Shown here: positions 36,524-43,717 of the stretch, piece by piece
How the letters are laid out: each line of letters starts with the position of its first letter
Numbering within the stretch: the first letter of the stretch is position 1
Assembly (NCBI GenBank): GCA_015067845.1
Contig: SVLT01000008.1
Span: 1-64,000, forward strand
Reading direction: 5' to 3'
Length of the DNA stretch: 64,000 bases
From: Oscillospiraceae bacterium
GTDB taxonomy: Bacteria > Bacillota > Clostridia > Oscillospirales > Oscillospiraceae
The notes under the pieces: model-generated
Databases searched by the model: none
The model's input: only the letters and a program-made list of their open reading frames with translations
What the model was told of the DNA's origin: nothing
Position numbers and translations under genes: made by a program

Positions 36524-36590
36524 TGAAATTCACCGCCATTTTTATAATTCTAAGCCAGCTACTCGCATGTGCTCAGCCAAGGCTATCGAG

Positions 36591-36619
36591 AGTTTACATT
36601 TTAAAAAACGGCCTGTCAA
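36591..36619 (-). promoter_or_regulatory. Promoter of the glycosyltransferase gene
   Basis: TTGACA, 17 bases and TAAACT on the minus strand. The roughly 65-base leader has a short AGCC/GGCT hairpin. Confidence 0.65.
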
Positions 36620-36678
36620 GGAACTTAAATCAAAATTAATCGCTTTTTAAGGAAATCTTAATGAACCTGAAAATACAA

Positions 36679-36710
36679 AATCCGGGGAACGCATTTGCGT
36701 TCCCCGGATT
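36679..36710 (-). terminator. Terminator after the GGGtGRT gene
   Basis: The same 15-bp stem as at 35187-35218. Similarity continues about 26 bases towards the gene, so it is a direct repeat of nearly 60 bases. Confidence 0.85.
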
Positions 36711-36729
36711 CGGTTTGTTGGGATATTTC

Positions 36730-37728
36730 TTACTTCAAAGCTTCCTCAACAGCAACAGCCACGGAAACGGTCATGCCGACCATGGGGTTGTTACCTGCGC
36801 CCAGGAAGCCCATCATTTCCACGTGGGCAGGGACGGAGGAAGAACCTGCGAACTGTGCATCGCCGTGCATACGGCCCATGGTATCGGTCATGCCGTAGGA
36901 AGCGGGACCGGCAGCCATGTTATCGGGGTGCAGGGTACGGCCCGTGCCACCGCCGGAAGCAACGGAGAAGTACTTCTTGCCCTGCTCCATGCACTCTTTC
37001 TTGTAAGTGCCGGCAACGGGGTGCTGGAAGCGGGTGGGGTTGGTGGAGTTACCGGTGATGGAAACGTCAACGCCCTCGTAACGCATAACAGCAACGCCTT
37101 CGCGGACATCGTCACAGCCGTAGCAGTTAACGGCAGCGCGCTCGCCCTTGGAGTAAGCGATTCTGTCGACGATCTTCAGCTCGCCGGTGTAGTAGTCAAA
37201 CTTGGTCTGCACATAGGTGAAGCCGTTGATACGGGAAATGATCTGTGCAGCGTCCTTGCCCAGGCCGTTCAGGATGACACGCAGGGGCTCCTTACGGGCC
37301 TTATTGGCGGAGCGAGCGATGCCGATCGCGCCTTCAGCGGCAGCAAAGGACTCGTGGCCGGCCAGGAATGCGAAGCACTTGGTCTCGTCACGGAGCAGCA
37401 TTGCGCCCAGGTTGCCGTGGCCCAGACCGACCTTGCGGTCCTCAGCGACGGAGCCAGGGATGCAGAATGCCTGCAGGCCGATGCCGATGGCCTCAGCAGC
37501 CTCAGCGGCGCTCTTAACGCCCTTCTTGATGGCGATGGCAGCGCCTACGCAGTAAGCCCAAGCCACGTCCTCAAATGCGATGGGCTGAATGCCCTTGACG
37601 ATCTCATAGGGGTCGAAGCCCTTAGCGGTGCAGATGTCGCGGCAAGCCTCAACAGATTCCAGACCGTACTGAGCCAGGACACCGTTGATCTTGTCGATTT
37701 TTCTTTCGTAACCTTCAAACAAAGCCAT
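36730..37728 (-). CDS. GGGtGRT family protein
   Basis: A 332-residue protein of the family named for its GGGtGRT motif, here VASGGGTGRTLHPDN near residue 270. The biochemical role of the family is not established. Members are typically next to a NifU-like iron-sulfur scaffold protein, as here, where the partner ends 15 bases upstream. Other visible features are a conserved single Cys region (NCYGCDD) and a Gly-rich C-terminal segment MGFLGAGNNPMVGM. There is no signal peptide, so it is cytoplasmic. AGGAGG lies eight bases before the ATG. Confidence 0.9.
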   Translation of the reverse strand: MALFEGYERKIDKINGVLAQYGLESVEACRDICTAKGFDPYEIVKGIQPIAFEDVAWAYCVGAAIAIKKGVKSAAEAAEAIGIGLQAFCIPGSVAEDRKVGLGHGNLGAMLLRDETKCFAFLAGHESFAAAEGAIGIARSANKARKEPLRVILNGLGKDAAQIISRINGFTYVQTKFDYYTGELKIVDRIAYSKGERAAVNCYGCDDVREGVAVMRYEGVDVSITGNSTNPTRFQHPVAGTYKKECMEQGKKYFSVASGGGTGRTLHPDNMAAGPASYGMTDTMGRMHGDAQFAGSSSVPAHVEMMGFLGAGNNPMVGMTVSVAVAVEEALK

Positions 37729-37743
37729 TTTCGTGTCCTCCTC

Positions 37744-38436
37744 TTATTCGTGACGGGGGTCGATGTACTTAGCGGCATCGGCAAAGCGGCCGTAGGAGCC
37801 CTTGGCCTTCTTCAGTGCCTCGTTTGCATCGTCGCCCTTCTTGATGAAGTCCATCATCTTGCCCAGATTGATGAACTCGTAGCCGGTGATCAGGTTGTCC
37901 TCGTCCAGAGCGATGCGAGTGACGTAACCCTCAGCCATTTCCAGGTAACGGGGGCCCTTTGCCTTGGTGGCAAACATGGTGCCCACCTGGCTGCGCAGGC
38001 CCTTGCCCAGGTCTTCCAGGGATGCGCCGATGGCCAGGCCATCTTCGGAGAATGCAGACTGGCTGCGGCCGTAAACGATCTGCAGGAACAGCTCGCGCAT
38101 AGCGGTGTTGATGGCGTCACACACCAGGTCGGTGTTCAGAGCCTCCAACAGAGTCTTACCGATGAGGATCTCGGAAGCCATTGCGGCAGAGTGGGTCATA
38201 CCGGAGCAGCCCAGGGTCTCCACCAGAGCCTCTTCAATGATACCTTCCTTCACATTCAGGGTCAGCTTGCAGCAGCCCTGCTGAGGAGCGCACCAGCCGA
38301 TGCCGTGAGTGAAACCGGAGACGTCCTTGATCTCCTTGACCTGAACCCACTTGCCCTCTTCGGGAATGGGAGCAGGACCGTGATATGCACCCTTGGCAAC
38401 GCTGCACATATGTTGTACTTCGCTACTGTAAATCAT
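37744..38436 (-). CDS. NifU-like iron-sulfur scaffold protein (GGGtGRT partner)
   Basis: A 230-residue protein with a NifU/IscU N-terminal-like domain. Cysteines occur in GWCAPQQGCCKL and LGCSGMTH, positions typical of cluster ligands, and the family helix EILIGKTLLEALN is present. It probably holds or delivers an iron-sulfur cluster to the adjacent GGGtGRT protein. The ORF track begins at 38490, but the ATG at 38436 has GAAAGG upstream and follows the promoter at 38493-38521, so I use it. It is first in a two-gene operon. The specific role is unknown. Confidence 0.85.
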   Translation of the reverse strand: MIYSSEVQHMCSVAKGAYHGPAPIPEEGKWVQVKEIKDVSGFTHGIGWCAPQQGCCKLTLNVKEGIIEEALVETLGCSGMTHSAAMASEILIGKTLLEALNTDLVCDAINTAMRELFLQIVYGRSQSAFSEDGLAIGASLEDLGKGLRSQVGTMFATKAKGPRYLEMAEGYVTRIALDEDNLITGYEFINLGKMMDFIKKGDDANEALKKAKGSYGRFADAAKYIDPRHE

Positions 38437-38492
38437 GGCAATTTTCCTTTCTTGTTGGGGGAAATGGATTTCACCCCTTAATTTCCGCATAT

Positions 38493-38521
38493 ATTATACA
38501 GGCCGTGGCAAGAAAAGTCAA
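38493..38521 (-). promoter_or_regulatory. Promoter of the NifU-like/GGGtGRT operon
   Basis: TTGACT, 17 bases and TATAAT on the minus strand. The spacer coincides with one arm of an 11-bp inverted repeat and the -35 lies between the arms. Confidence 0.75.
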
Positions 38522-38535
38522 TTCCTTGCCACGGC
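38502..38535. promoter_or_regulatory. Inverted repeat overlapping the promoter (operator or terminator)
   Basis: GCCGTGGCAAG and CTTGCCACGGC separated by 12 bases. It could be a repressor operator of the NifU-like operon or a hairpin terminator downstream of rpe; the T-run follows only on the plus strand, away from rpe. Confidence 0.5.
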
Positions 38536-38554
38536 TTTTTGTCACATTTTCGTA

Positions 38555-39205
38555 TTATGCCTGAATCTTTTTGACGAAGGCCTGACGGTCTGCCGCTTTG
38601 AAATAGGCAGAGCCGGCAACCAGCACTTCCGCACCGTTTTCCTTGCACACGGTGCAGGTGTTCTCGTCCACGCCGCCGTCCACTTCCAGGATGCAGTCAG
38701 GATTCACTTCATCCAGCATTTGGCGGAGCTTTTTCAGCTTGGGCATCATGTCCGCCATGAATTTCTGACCGCCGAAGCCGGGCTCTACGGTCATGACCAG
38801 GATCATATCCACCTTATCCAGGTAGGGAATGGCTGCTTCCGCCGGGGTACGGGGTTTCAGGGAGATAGCGGCCTTGCAGCCCATGGCGCGGATCTTTTCC
38901 AGGGCTTCCAGGGTGTTGTGGGGCTGGTCGGCTTCGATGTGGATGGTCAGCCAGTCCGCACCGGCCTTGACAAACTGCTCCACATAGCGCAGAGGACGGT
39001 CAATCATCAGGTGCACATCCAGTACCATATCCGTCAAGGGACGCACAGCCTGGATCAGCGGAAAGCCGAAGGAAATATTGGGCACGAAAATGCCATCCAT
39101 TACATCCATGTGAACCCAGTCTGCGCCGGCTTCCTTCAGTTGGCGGATGTCCCGTTCCATATTCGCAAAATCTGCGGACAAAATAGAAGGTGCGATTTTT
39201 GCCAT
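38555..39205 (-). CDS. rpe: Ribulose-phosphate 3-epimerase
   Basis: Interconverts ribulose 5-phosphate and xylulose 5-phosphate in the pentose phosphate pathway. A 216-residue TIM barrel with the family segments APSILSADFANM, HMDVMDGIFVPNISFG, VEPGFGGQKFM and EVDGGVDENT. The metal-binding His and Asp residues are all present. AAGGAGG precedes the ATG. It is here a single-gene unit with its own promoter, not in the usual cluster with rsgA and stp. Confidence 0.97.
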   Translation of the reverse strand: MAKIAPSILSADFANMERDIRQLKEAGADWVHMDVMDGIFVPNISFGFPLIQAVRPLTDMVLDVHLMIDRPLRYVEQFVKAGADWLTIHIEADQPHNTLEALEKIRAMGCKAAISLKPRTPAEAAIPYLDKVDMILVMTVEPGFGGQKFMADMMPKLKKLRQMLDEVNPDCILEVDGGVDENTCTVCKENGAEVLVAGSAYFKAADRQAFVKKIQA

Positions 39206-39235
39206 AACAAAATCCTCCTTGTGGTGTTTTTTATT

Positions 39236-39264
39236 ATCATACCACTAAGGGCGTTCAATTGCAA
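39236..39264 (-). promoter_or_regulatory. Promoter of rpe
   Basis: TTGCAA, 17 bases and TATGAT on the minus strand. Confidence 0.65.
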
Positions 39265-39283
39265 GATGATGAAAAAATTTCCC

Positions 39284-39312
39284 GTATTTCTTTTGCGGCG
39301 CGGGACATACTA
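39284..39312 (+). promoter_or_regulatory. Possible sporulation-type (sigma-G/F) promoter
   Basis: GTATT, 17 bases and CATACTA ahead of the DUF1540 gene. The -10 matches the forespore sigma-G/F pattern CATnnTA, and the leader of about 27 bases with AAAGGAGG is well placed. No good housekeeping promoter is seen in the same position. Confidence 0.45.
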
Positions 39313-39344
39313 ATGCAGAACCCAAATCAAAGGAGGAAAAAACA

Positions 39345-39509
39345 ATGAACTGCAAAGCTAACAAGTGCATCGAATGTACCGTTCAGCAGTGCGCATACCA
39401 CTGCGACAGCGAAAACTACTGCTCCCTGGACCGCATTCTGGTGGGCACCCATGAGCAGAATCCTGCCATGGACCAGTGCACCGACTGCAAGTCCTTCCGC
39501 AAGAAGTAA
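39345..39509 (+). CDS. DUF1540 domain protein, Cys-rich
   Basis: A 54-residue protein too short for the ORF track. It starts MNCKANKCIECTVQQC and ends QCTDCKSFRKK, with eight cysteines and one His in the spacing of DUF1540, a small probably metal-binding domain of unknown function in Firmicutes. A strong AAAGGAGG lies nine bases before the ATG. It is flanked by a possible forespore-type promoter and a terminator, so it is a single-gene unit. Confidence 0.85.
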   Translation: MNCKANKCIECTVQQCAYHCDSENYCSLDRILVGTHEQNPAMDQCTDCKSFRKK

Positions 39510-39515
39510 TTTCCC

Positions 39516-39544
39516 GGTGGCGGCTGAATACCGCCACCTTTTTT
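39516..39544 (+). terminator. Terminator of the DUF1540 gene
   Basis: Stem GGTGGCGG/CCGCCACC with a 7-base loop, followed by TTTTTT. Confidence 0.85.
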
Positions 39545-39545
39545 C

Positions 39546-39574
39546 TTGACTGCATGGAGAAAAAATAGTATGAT
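39546..39574 (+). promoter_or_regulatory. Promoter of the HtrA gene
   Basis: TTGACT, 17 bases and TATGAT. The leader of about 105 bases contains a TTGGATG/CATCCAA hairpin. Confidence 0.7.
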
Positions 39575-39685
39575 GAATGAGAATTTCCCTTGCAAATGTT
39601 CAAAAAACCTTATTTGGATGTTTATATTTTTTTCACATCCAATCCATACCATGAACATGTACATAAAAATCCGGGAGGAATTACC

Positions 39686-40969
39686 ATGGAAAATATGGAA
39701 AACATTGAAAACATCCCGCAGGAAGAACCTTACAAGGAGTCCCCCTTTGCCGACTCTCCCTATGTGATGGAAGAGCCCGAAGAAATCGAGTGCGAAGCGT
39801 ACATCCCTGAGGAACTGCCTTGTGTAAAGAAGAAAAATCGCTCCCTGAAGGGCTTGAAGATCTGTATTGCCATTATGCTCGTGATCGCGCTGGTGGCTGC
39901 CGGCTGCGGCATCACCGCCTACTGTGTAAACAGCTACTGGGATTACCAAATGCGCCACATGGTTGCTTATGTGAATTACTATGTGGCAGATCTGCAGCAG
40001 CAAATCGAGGACAATTCCTTCACCGGCAACGGAAATTCCATTTCCGGAACACCCGGGGTGTCTGATGGACTGACACCCGGACAGATCCACGCTCAGAACA
40101 AGAACAGCGTGGTTGGCATCGCAAATCAAGGCATCTCCACCAATATTTTCGGTCAGGTCACGGAAACTGCCTCTTCCGGCTCCGGCTTTATTATTTCCGA
40201 GGATGGCTATATCATCACCAACTATCATGTGATTGAAGGCGCAACGACCTTGACGGTCATTATGAATGACGAAAAAGAATACGCAGCTACTGTGGTGGGT
40301 TATGACAGCAGCAATGACTTCGCGCTCATCAAAATCGATGCCACAGGCTTGAATCCCGTAGTTTTGGGCGACAGCGATGATTTGATCGTCGGTGACCAAG
40401 TGGCGGCCATCGGTAACCCTCTGGGCGAGATGACCAACTCCCTGACTGTGGGCTATATCAGCGTGAAGGACCGGAGTGTGACCATCGAAAACTCCATTAT
40501 CAATGTGCTGCAAACGGATACCGCCATCAACCCCGGCAACTCCGGCGGCCCTCTGTTTAATATGAAGGGCGAGGTCATCGGCATTACCACTGCAAAATCC
40601 ACCGGCGACGCCGTGGAAAGCATCGGCTTTGCCATCCCCATCAACGATGTCAAGGGCATGATCGAAGAATTGCTGGAAAAAGGCTACATTTCCACTCCCT
40701 ACATGGGCGTCAGCATCACCAACGAGTGGGACGGTGTGGGCGTGTATGTTGCCAGCGTGGAGCCCGGTTCTCCCGCTTTTTCTGCCGGACTGAAAAAGGG
40801 TGATCTCATCGTCGGTCTCGGCGAGTATGCCACCACGACACTTGCCGAGCTGGACAAGGCTTTGCACAACTTTGAGCCCGGCGACACCACTACGGTTTCC
40901 GTATACCGCAACCGTCAGGTCGTGGAACTGTCCATCACTTTCGGAGAGAAAAATCAGTCTGCCGGCTGA
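39686..40969 (+). CDS. HtrA-like membrane-anchored serine protease
   Basis: A 427-residue HtrA/DegP-type protease, quality control for proteins outside the membrane. An acidic cytoplasmic N terminus (about 55 residues) precedes one transmembrane segment (ICIAIMLVIALVAAGCGI). The trypsin-like domain has the triad His in ITNYHVIEG (about 180), Asp in SSNDFALIK (about 210) and Ser in NPGNSGGPL (about 285). A C-terminal PDZ domain follows (YMGVSITNE to VVELSITFGE). I use the ATG at 39686, preceded by GGGAGG. It is a single-gene unit followed by a strong terminator. HtrA genes in Firmicutes often respond to envelope stress; no such operator was recognised. Confidence 0.95.
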   Translation: MENMENIENIPQEEPYKESPFADSPYVMEEPEEIECEAYIPEELPCVKKKNRSLKGLKICIAIMLVIALVAAGCGITAYCVNSYWDYQMRHMVAYVNYYVADLQQQIEDNSFTGNGNSISGTPGVSDGLTPGQIHAQNKNSVVGIANQGISTNIFGQVTETASSGSGFIISEDGYIITNYHVIEGATTLTVIMNDEKEYAATVVGYDSSNDFALIKIDATGLNPVVLGDSDDLIVGDQVAAIGNPLGEMTNSLTVGYISVKDRSVTIENSIINVLQTDTAINPGNSGGPLFNMKGEVIGITTAKSTGDAVESIGFAIPINDVKGMIEELLEKGYISTPYMGVSITNEWDGVGVYVASVEPGSPAFSAGLKKGDLIVGLGEYATTTLAELDKALHNFEPGDTTTVSVYRNRQVVELSITFGEKNQSAG

Positions 40970-40977
40970 CTAAGATA

Positions 40978-41012
40978 AGTCATCCCGCTCCGTAGGGAGC
41001 GGGATGACTTTT
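40978..41012 (+). terminator. Terminator of the HtrA gene
   Basis: Stem AGTCATCCCGCTCC with its complement GGAGCGGGATGACT, then TTTT. Confidence 0.85.
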
Positions 41013-41128
41013 AAACTTTTTGCATAATTATTTTTCCTGTCTGATACACTAAATCAGACAACATCGGAATAATTTTCTATAATTATAAATTTTTTGTGAA
41101 AGTACTGGCTTTTTTTGTCGAACAGAGG

Positions 41129-41134
41129 TATAAT
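41129..41134 (+). promoter_or_regulatory. Probable -10 of the LCP gene
   Basis: TATAAT about 50 bases before the start codon; no clear -35 at the proper distance. Confidence 0.4.
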
Positions 41135-41181
41135 GTGAAAAAACACTTTTGACAAACTGTCAACAAATTGGAGGCTTTACA

Positions 41182-42237
41182 ATGAAAAGCGCAAAAGATC
41201 CGGCACAGGTATCCTGGCAGCGGATTATTTTGATCGTTCTGTGTGTAATACTGGCTCTGGTGCTGTTTGTTATGCTCTTTGCCACGGCCTATGTGCATCA
41301 TCTTCTGGGGCTTGTTACCGGAAATGAGAATTCCATGAACGAAACCATATCTCCGGAAGATTTAGCTACTTTCTCGGAGGCAGCTGATCCTACCTTTACA
41401 GGATCCAGCGTTGGACATGAGGAGGTCCCTCAGGACACCGTGCCCAACACACCCGTTGACAATGAGGACATTATCAATATTCTTTTGATTGGCGAGGACC
41501 GCCGGCCGGGTCAGAGCCGCCAGCGCTCTGACTCCATGATCCTGTGCAGCTTTAATACCAAAACCAACACCCTGACCATGATCTCCTTTCTGCGGGATAC
41601 CTATATTTCCAATATCCCCGGCTACTGGGCAGAGAAGCTGAATGCTGCCTATGCCTTCGGCGGTGCCAAGACTCTGAAACAGACATTGGCGCAATACTTT
41701 GGTGTCCATGTGGATGCCTGTGCTGCCGTACAGTTTGACGGCTTTAAGGGCATCATCGATATGCTGGGCGGTGTGGATATCGAGCTTACGGAAAAAGAAG
41801 CCAATTATATGAACAAGGATTGTGAAAAACATCAGATACCCTGGCGGGTCACCCCTGGTATGAATCACTTAAACGGTGACCAGGCTCTGGCCTATTCCCG
41901 TATCCGGAAGATCGACATGGATGCCAAACGCGCAGAGCGTCAGCGCAAGGTGCTTACCGCATTGATTAACGCATACAAGAATCAGCCCTTGACGGAAATG
42001 CTTACTCTGACAACCGACATTTTGGAAACCGGGTTCCTGCAAACAGATATGTCCTCTTCCGAAGCGTTGAATTATGTAAAAACCCTGTTCCCCATGCTGG
42101 CAACTACAACGATCAACAGTCAGCAGATCCCGGCGGCCGGCACTTACAAGGAGATGTCCGTTGGCAAAATCACCGCCACCAAGGTGTGTGACCTGGAAGC
42201 CAACCGCAAGATCCTGCAACAGATCCTGGGTAACTAA
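41182..42237 (+). CDS. LytR-CpsA-Psr family protein
   Basis: A 351-residue LCP protein, an extracellular phosphotransferase that attaches teichoic acid or capsule polymers to peptidoglycan. One N-terminal transmembrane segment (IILIVLCVILALVLFVMLFA) precedes the LCP domain. Its conserved blocks are INILLIGEDRR, RSDSMILCSFN, SFLRDTYI, GGVDIEL, LNGDQALAYSRIRK and RAERQRKVL; the polyprenyl-phosphate-binding Arg residues are present. I use the ATG at 41182, preceded by GGAGG. It shares a bidirectional terminator with uxaC. Confidence 0.94.
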   Translation: MKSAKDPAQVSWQRIILIVLCVILALVLFVMLFATAYVHHLLGLVTGNENSMNETISPEDLATFSEAADPTFTGSSVGHEEVPQDTVPNTPVDNEDIINILLIGEDRRPGQSRQRSDSMILCSFNTKTNTLTMISFLRDTYISNIPGYWAEKLNAAYAFGGAKTLKQTLAQYFGVHVDACAAVQFDGFKGIIDMLGGVDIELTEKEANYMNKDCEKHQIPWRVTPGMNHLNGDQALAYSRIRKIDMDAKRAERQRKVLTALINAYKNQPLTEMLTLTTDILETGFLQTDMSSSEALNYVKTLFPMLATTTINSQQIPAAGTYKEMSVGKITATKVCDLEANRKILQQILGN

Positions 42238-42243
42238 AAAACA

Positions 42244-42270
42244 TCCCGGAAGTGCAATGCACTTCCGGGA
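42244..42270. terminator. Bidirectional terminator between the LCP gene and uxaC
   Basis: A 13-bp perfect stem TCCCGGAAGTGCA/TGCACTTCCGGGA with a single unpaired centre base in the DNA palindrome and T-rich flanks on both strands. Confidence 0.85.
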
Positions 42271-42276
42271 ATTCTT

Positions 42277-43695
42277 TTACTTCAAATACTTGTCGAAGCC
42301 AAAGTAATGCAGGGTGTTGTTATAACTGATGTTTTCCACCATCTTGCCCAAATAGGCCCAGTCGGCAGGATACTCGCCGTCCTCCACCAACTGGCCGAAG
42401 AGGTTACACAGTATTCTGCGGAAATACTCGTGACGGGTGTAGCTGAGGAAGCTGCGGGAGTCGGTGAGCATGCCGTTGAAGGTGCCCATAGCGCCCAGGC
42501 TCATCAGGCTCTTCATCTGCTCCTCCATGCCGATCTTGTGATCGTTGAACCACCAGGCAGAGCCCTGCTGGATCTTGCCGGGGATGGCGCTGTCGGTCTG
42601 GAATGCGCCCATCAGCGTGCCGATGATGCCGTTATCGCAGGGATTCAGGGAGTACAGAATGGTCTTGCCCAGAGCATTGGCTTCTTCCAATGCATTCAGC
42701 AGCTTGGAAAGGCCCACGCCGTTGGCGGCATCGTTCATGGAGTCGAAGCCGGTATCGGGACCCAGCTTGCGGAACATCTTTTTGGAGTTGTCCCGGAGGC
42801 AGCCGAAGTGGAACTGGGTGATCCAATCGCGCTTGTAGTATTCCTGGCCCACGCTCAGCAGCAATGCGGTGTGGTAAGCCAGCTGCTCGTCCCAGGTGAT
42901 GGCCTTGCCGGCCTTGGCACGGGCAAAAATGTCATCCAAAGTGGCTTCGTCCGCTTCCACGCAGAAGCAGTAATCCAGGGCGTGGTCGGAAACGCAGCAG
43001 CCACGGTCTGCAAAATAGGCGATCCGGTCGTTCAGAGCCTTGCGCATATCGTTAACGGTGTTGATGGCGTAGCCAACCACCTTTTCCAGCTGGGCAACAT
43101 ATGCCGGGAAGGTCTCCTTGTCCGCGCGCATGGCCTTATCGGGCCGGAATGCAGGCAGAACGACCGCAGGTGCAGTGGGATCTGCAGCCAGCAGCTCGTG
43201 GGCCTTCAGATCATCCACCGGGTCGTCGGTGGTGCAGATGAGCTTGACGTTGGACTTACGGATGATGCCGCGGACGGACATATCCGGCTGAGCCAGAATG
43301 GCGTTGCACTTTTCGTAGATCTCCATGGCATTCTCGCCGTTCAGGGGCTCTGTAATGCCGAAATAACGCTGCAATTCCAGGTGGGTCCAATGGTAAAGAG
43401 GATTGCCGATGAGCATAGGCATGGCCTCGCCCCACTTCTGGAACTTCTCGGCAGGTGTTGCGTCGCCGGTGATATACTTTTCAGCCACACCGCAGGAGCG
43501 CATGGCGCGCCACTTGTAGTGGTCACCGCCCAGCCACACCTCGGTGATGGTATCGTACCGCTTATCCTCATAGATCTCCATGGGATTGATGTGGCAGTGA
43601 TAGTCGATGACGGGCATTTTTGCCGCGTGATCGTGATACAGCTTCTTGGCGGCTTCTGTTTTCAGCAGAAAATCCTGATCCATAAATTGTTTCAT
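42277..43695 (-). CDS. uxaC: Glucuronate isomerase
   Basis: Converts D-glucuronate to fructuronate and D-galacturonate to tagaturonate, the first step of hexuronate breakdown. 472 residues of the amidohydrolase-superfamily UxaC, with the metal motif DYHCHINP near the N terminus, WTHLELQRYFGI, and TTDDPVDDL. I choose the ATG at 43695 (MKQFMD) with AAAGGAG eight bases upstream; the ORF-track extension is spurious. It is last in the uxaB-uxaA-uxaC operon. Confidence 0.96.
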   Translation of the reverse strand: MKQFMDQDFLLKTEAAKKLYHDHAAKMPVIDYHCHINPMEIYEDKRYDTITEVWLGGDHYKWRAMRSCGVAEKYITGDATPAEKFQKWGEAMPMLIGNPLYHWTHLELQRYFGITEPLNGENAMEIYEKCNAILAQPDMSVRGIIRKSNVKLICTTDDPVDDLKAHELLAADPTAPAVVLPAFRPDKAMRADKETFPAYVAQLEKVVGYAINTVNDMRKALNDRIAYFADRGCCVSDHALDYCFCVEADEATLDDIFARAKAGKAITWDEQLAYHTALLLSVGQEYYKRDWITQFHFGCLRDNSKKMFRKLGPDTGFDSMNDAANGVGLSKLLNALEEANALGKTILYSLNPCDNGIIGTLMGAFQTDSAIPGKIQQGSAWWFNDHKIGMEEQMKSLMSLGAMGTFNGMLTDSRSFLSYTRHEYFRRILCNLFGQLVEDGEYPADWAYLGKMVENISYNNTLHYFGFDKYLK

Positions 43696-43717
43696 AGAAA
43701 ATACTCCTTTGCAGTTT

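Noticed and set aside
36661-38481. 606-codon plus-strand ORF opposite the GGGtGRT/NifU-like genes
   Set aside because: Antisense shadow of two conserved genes with good binding sites on the minus strand.
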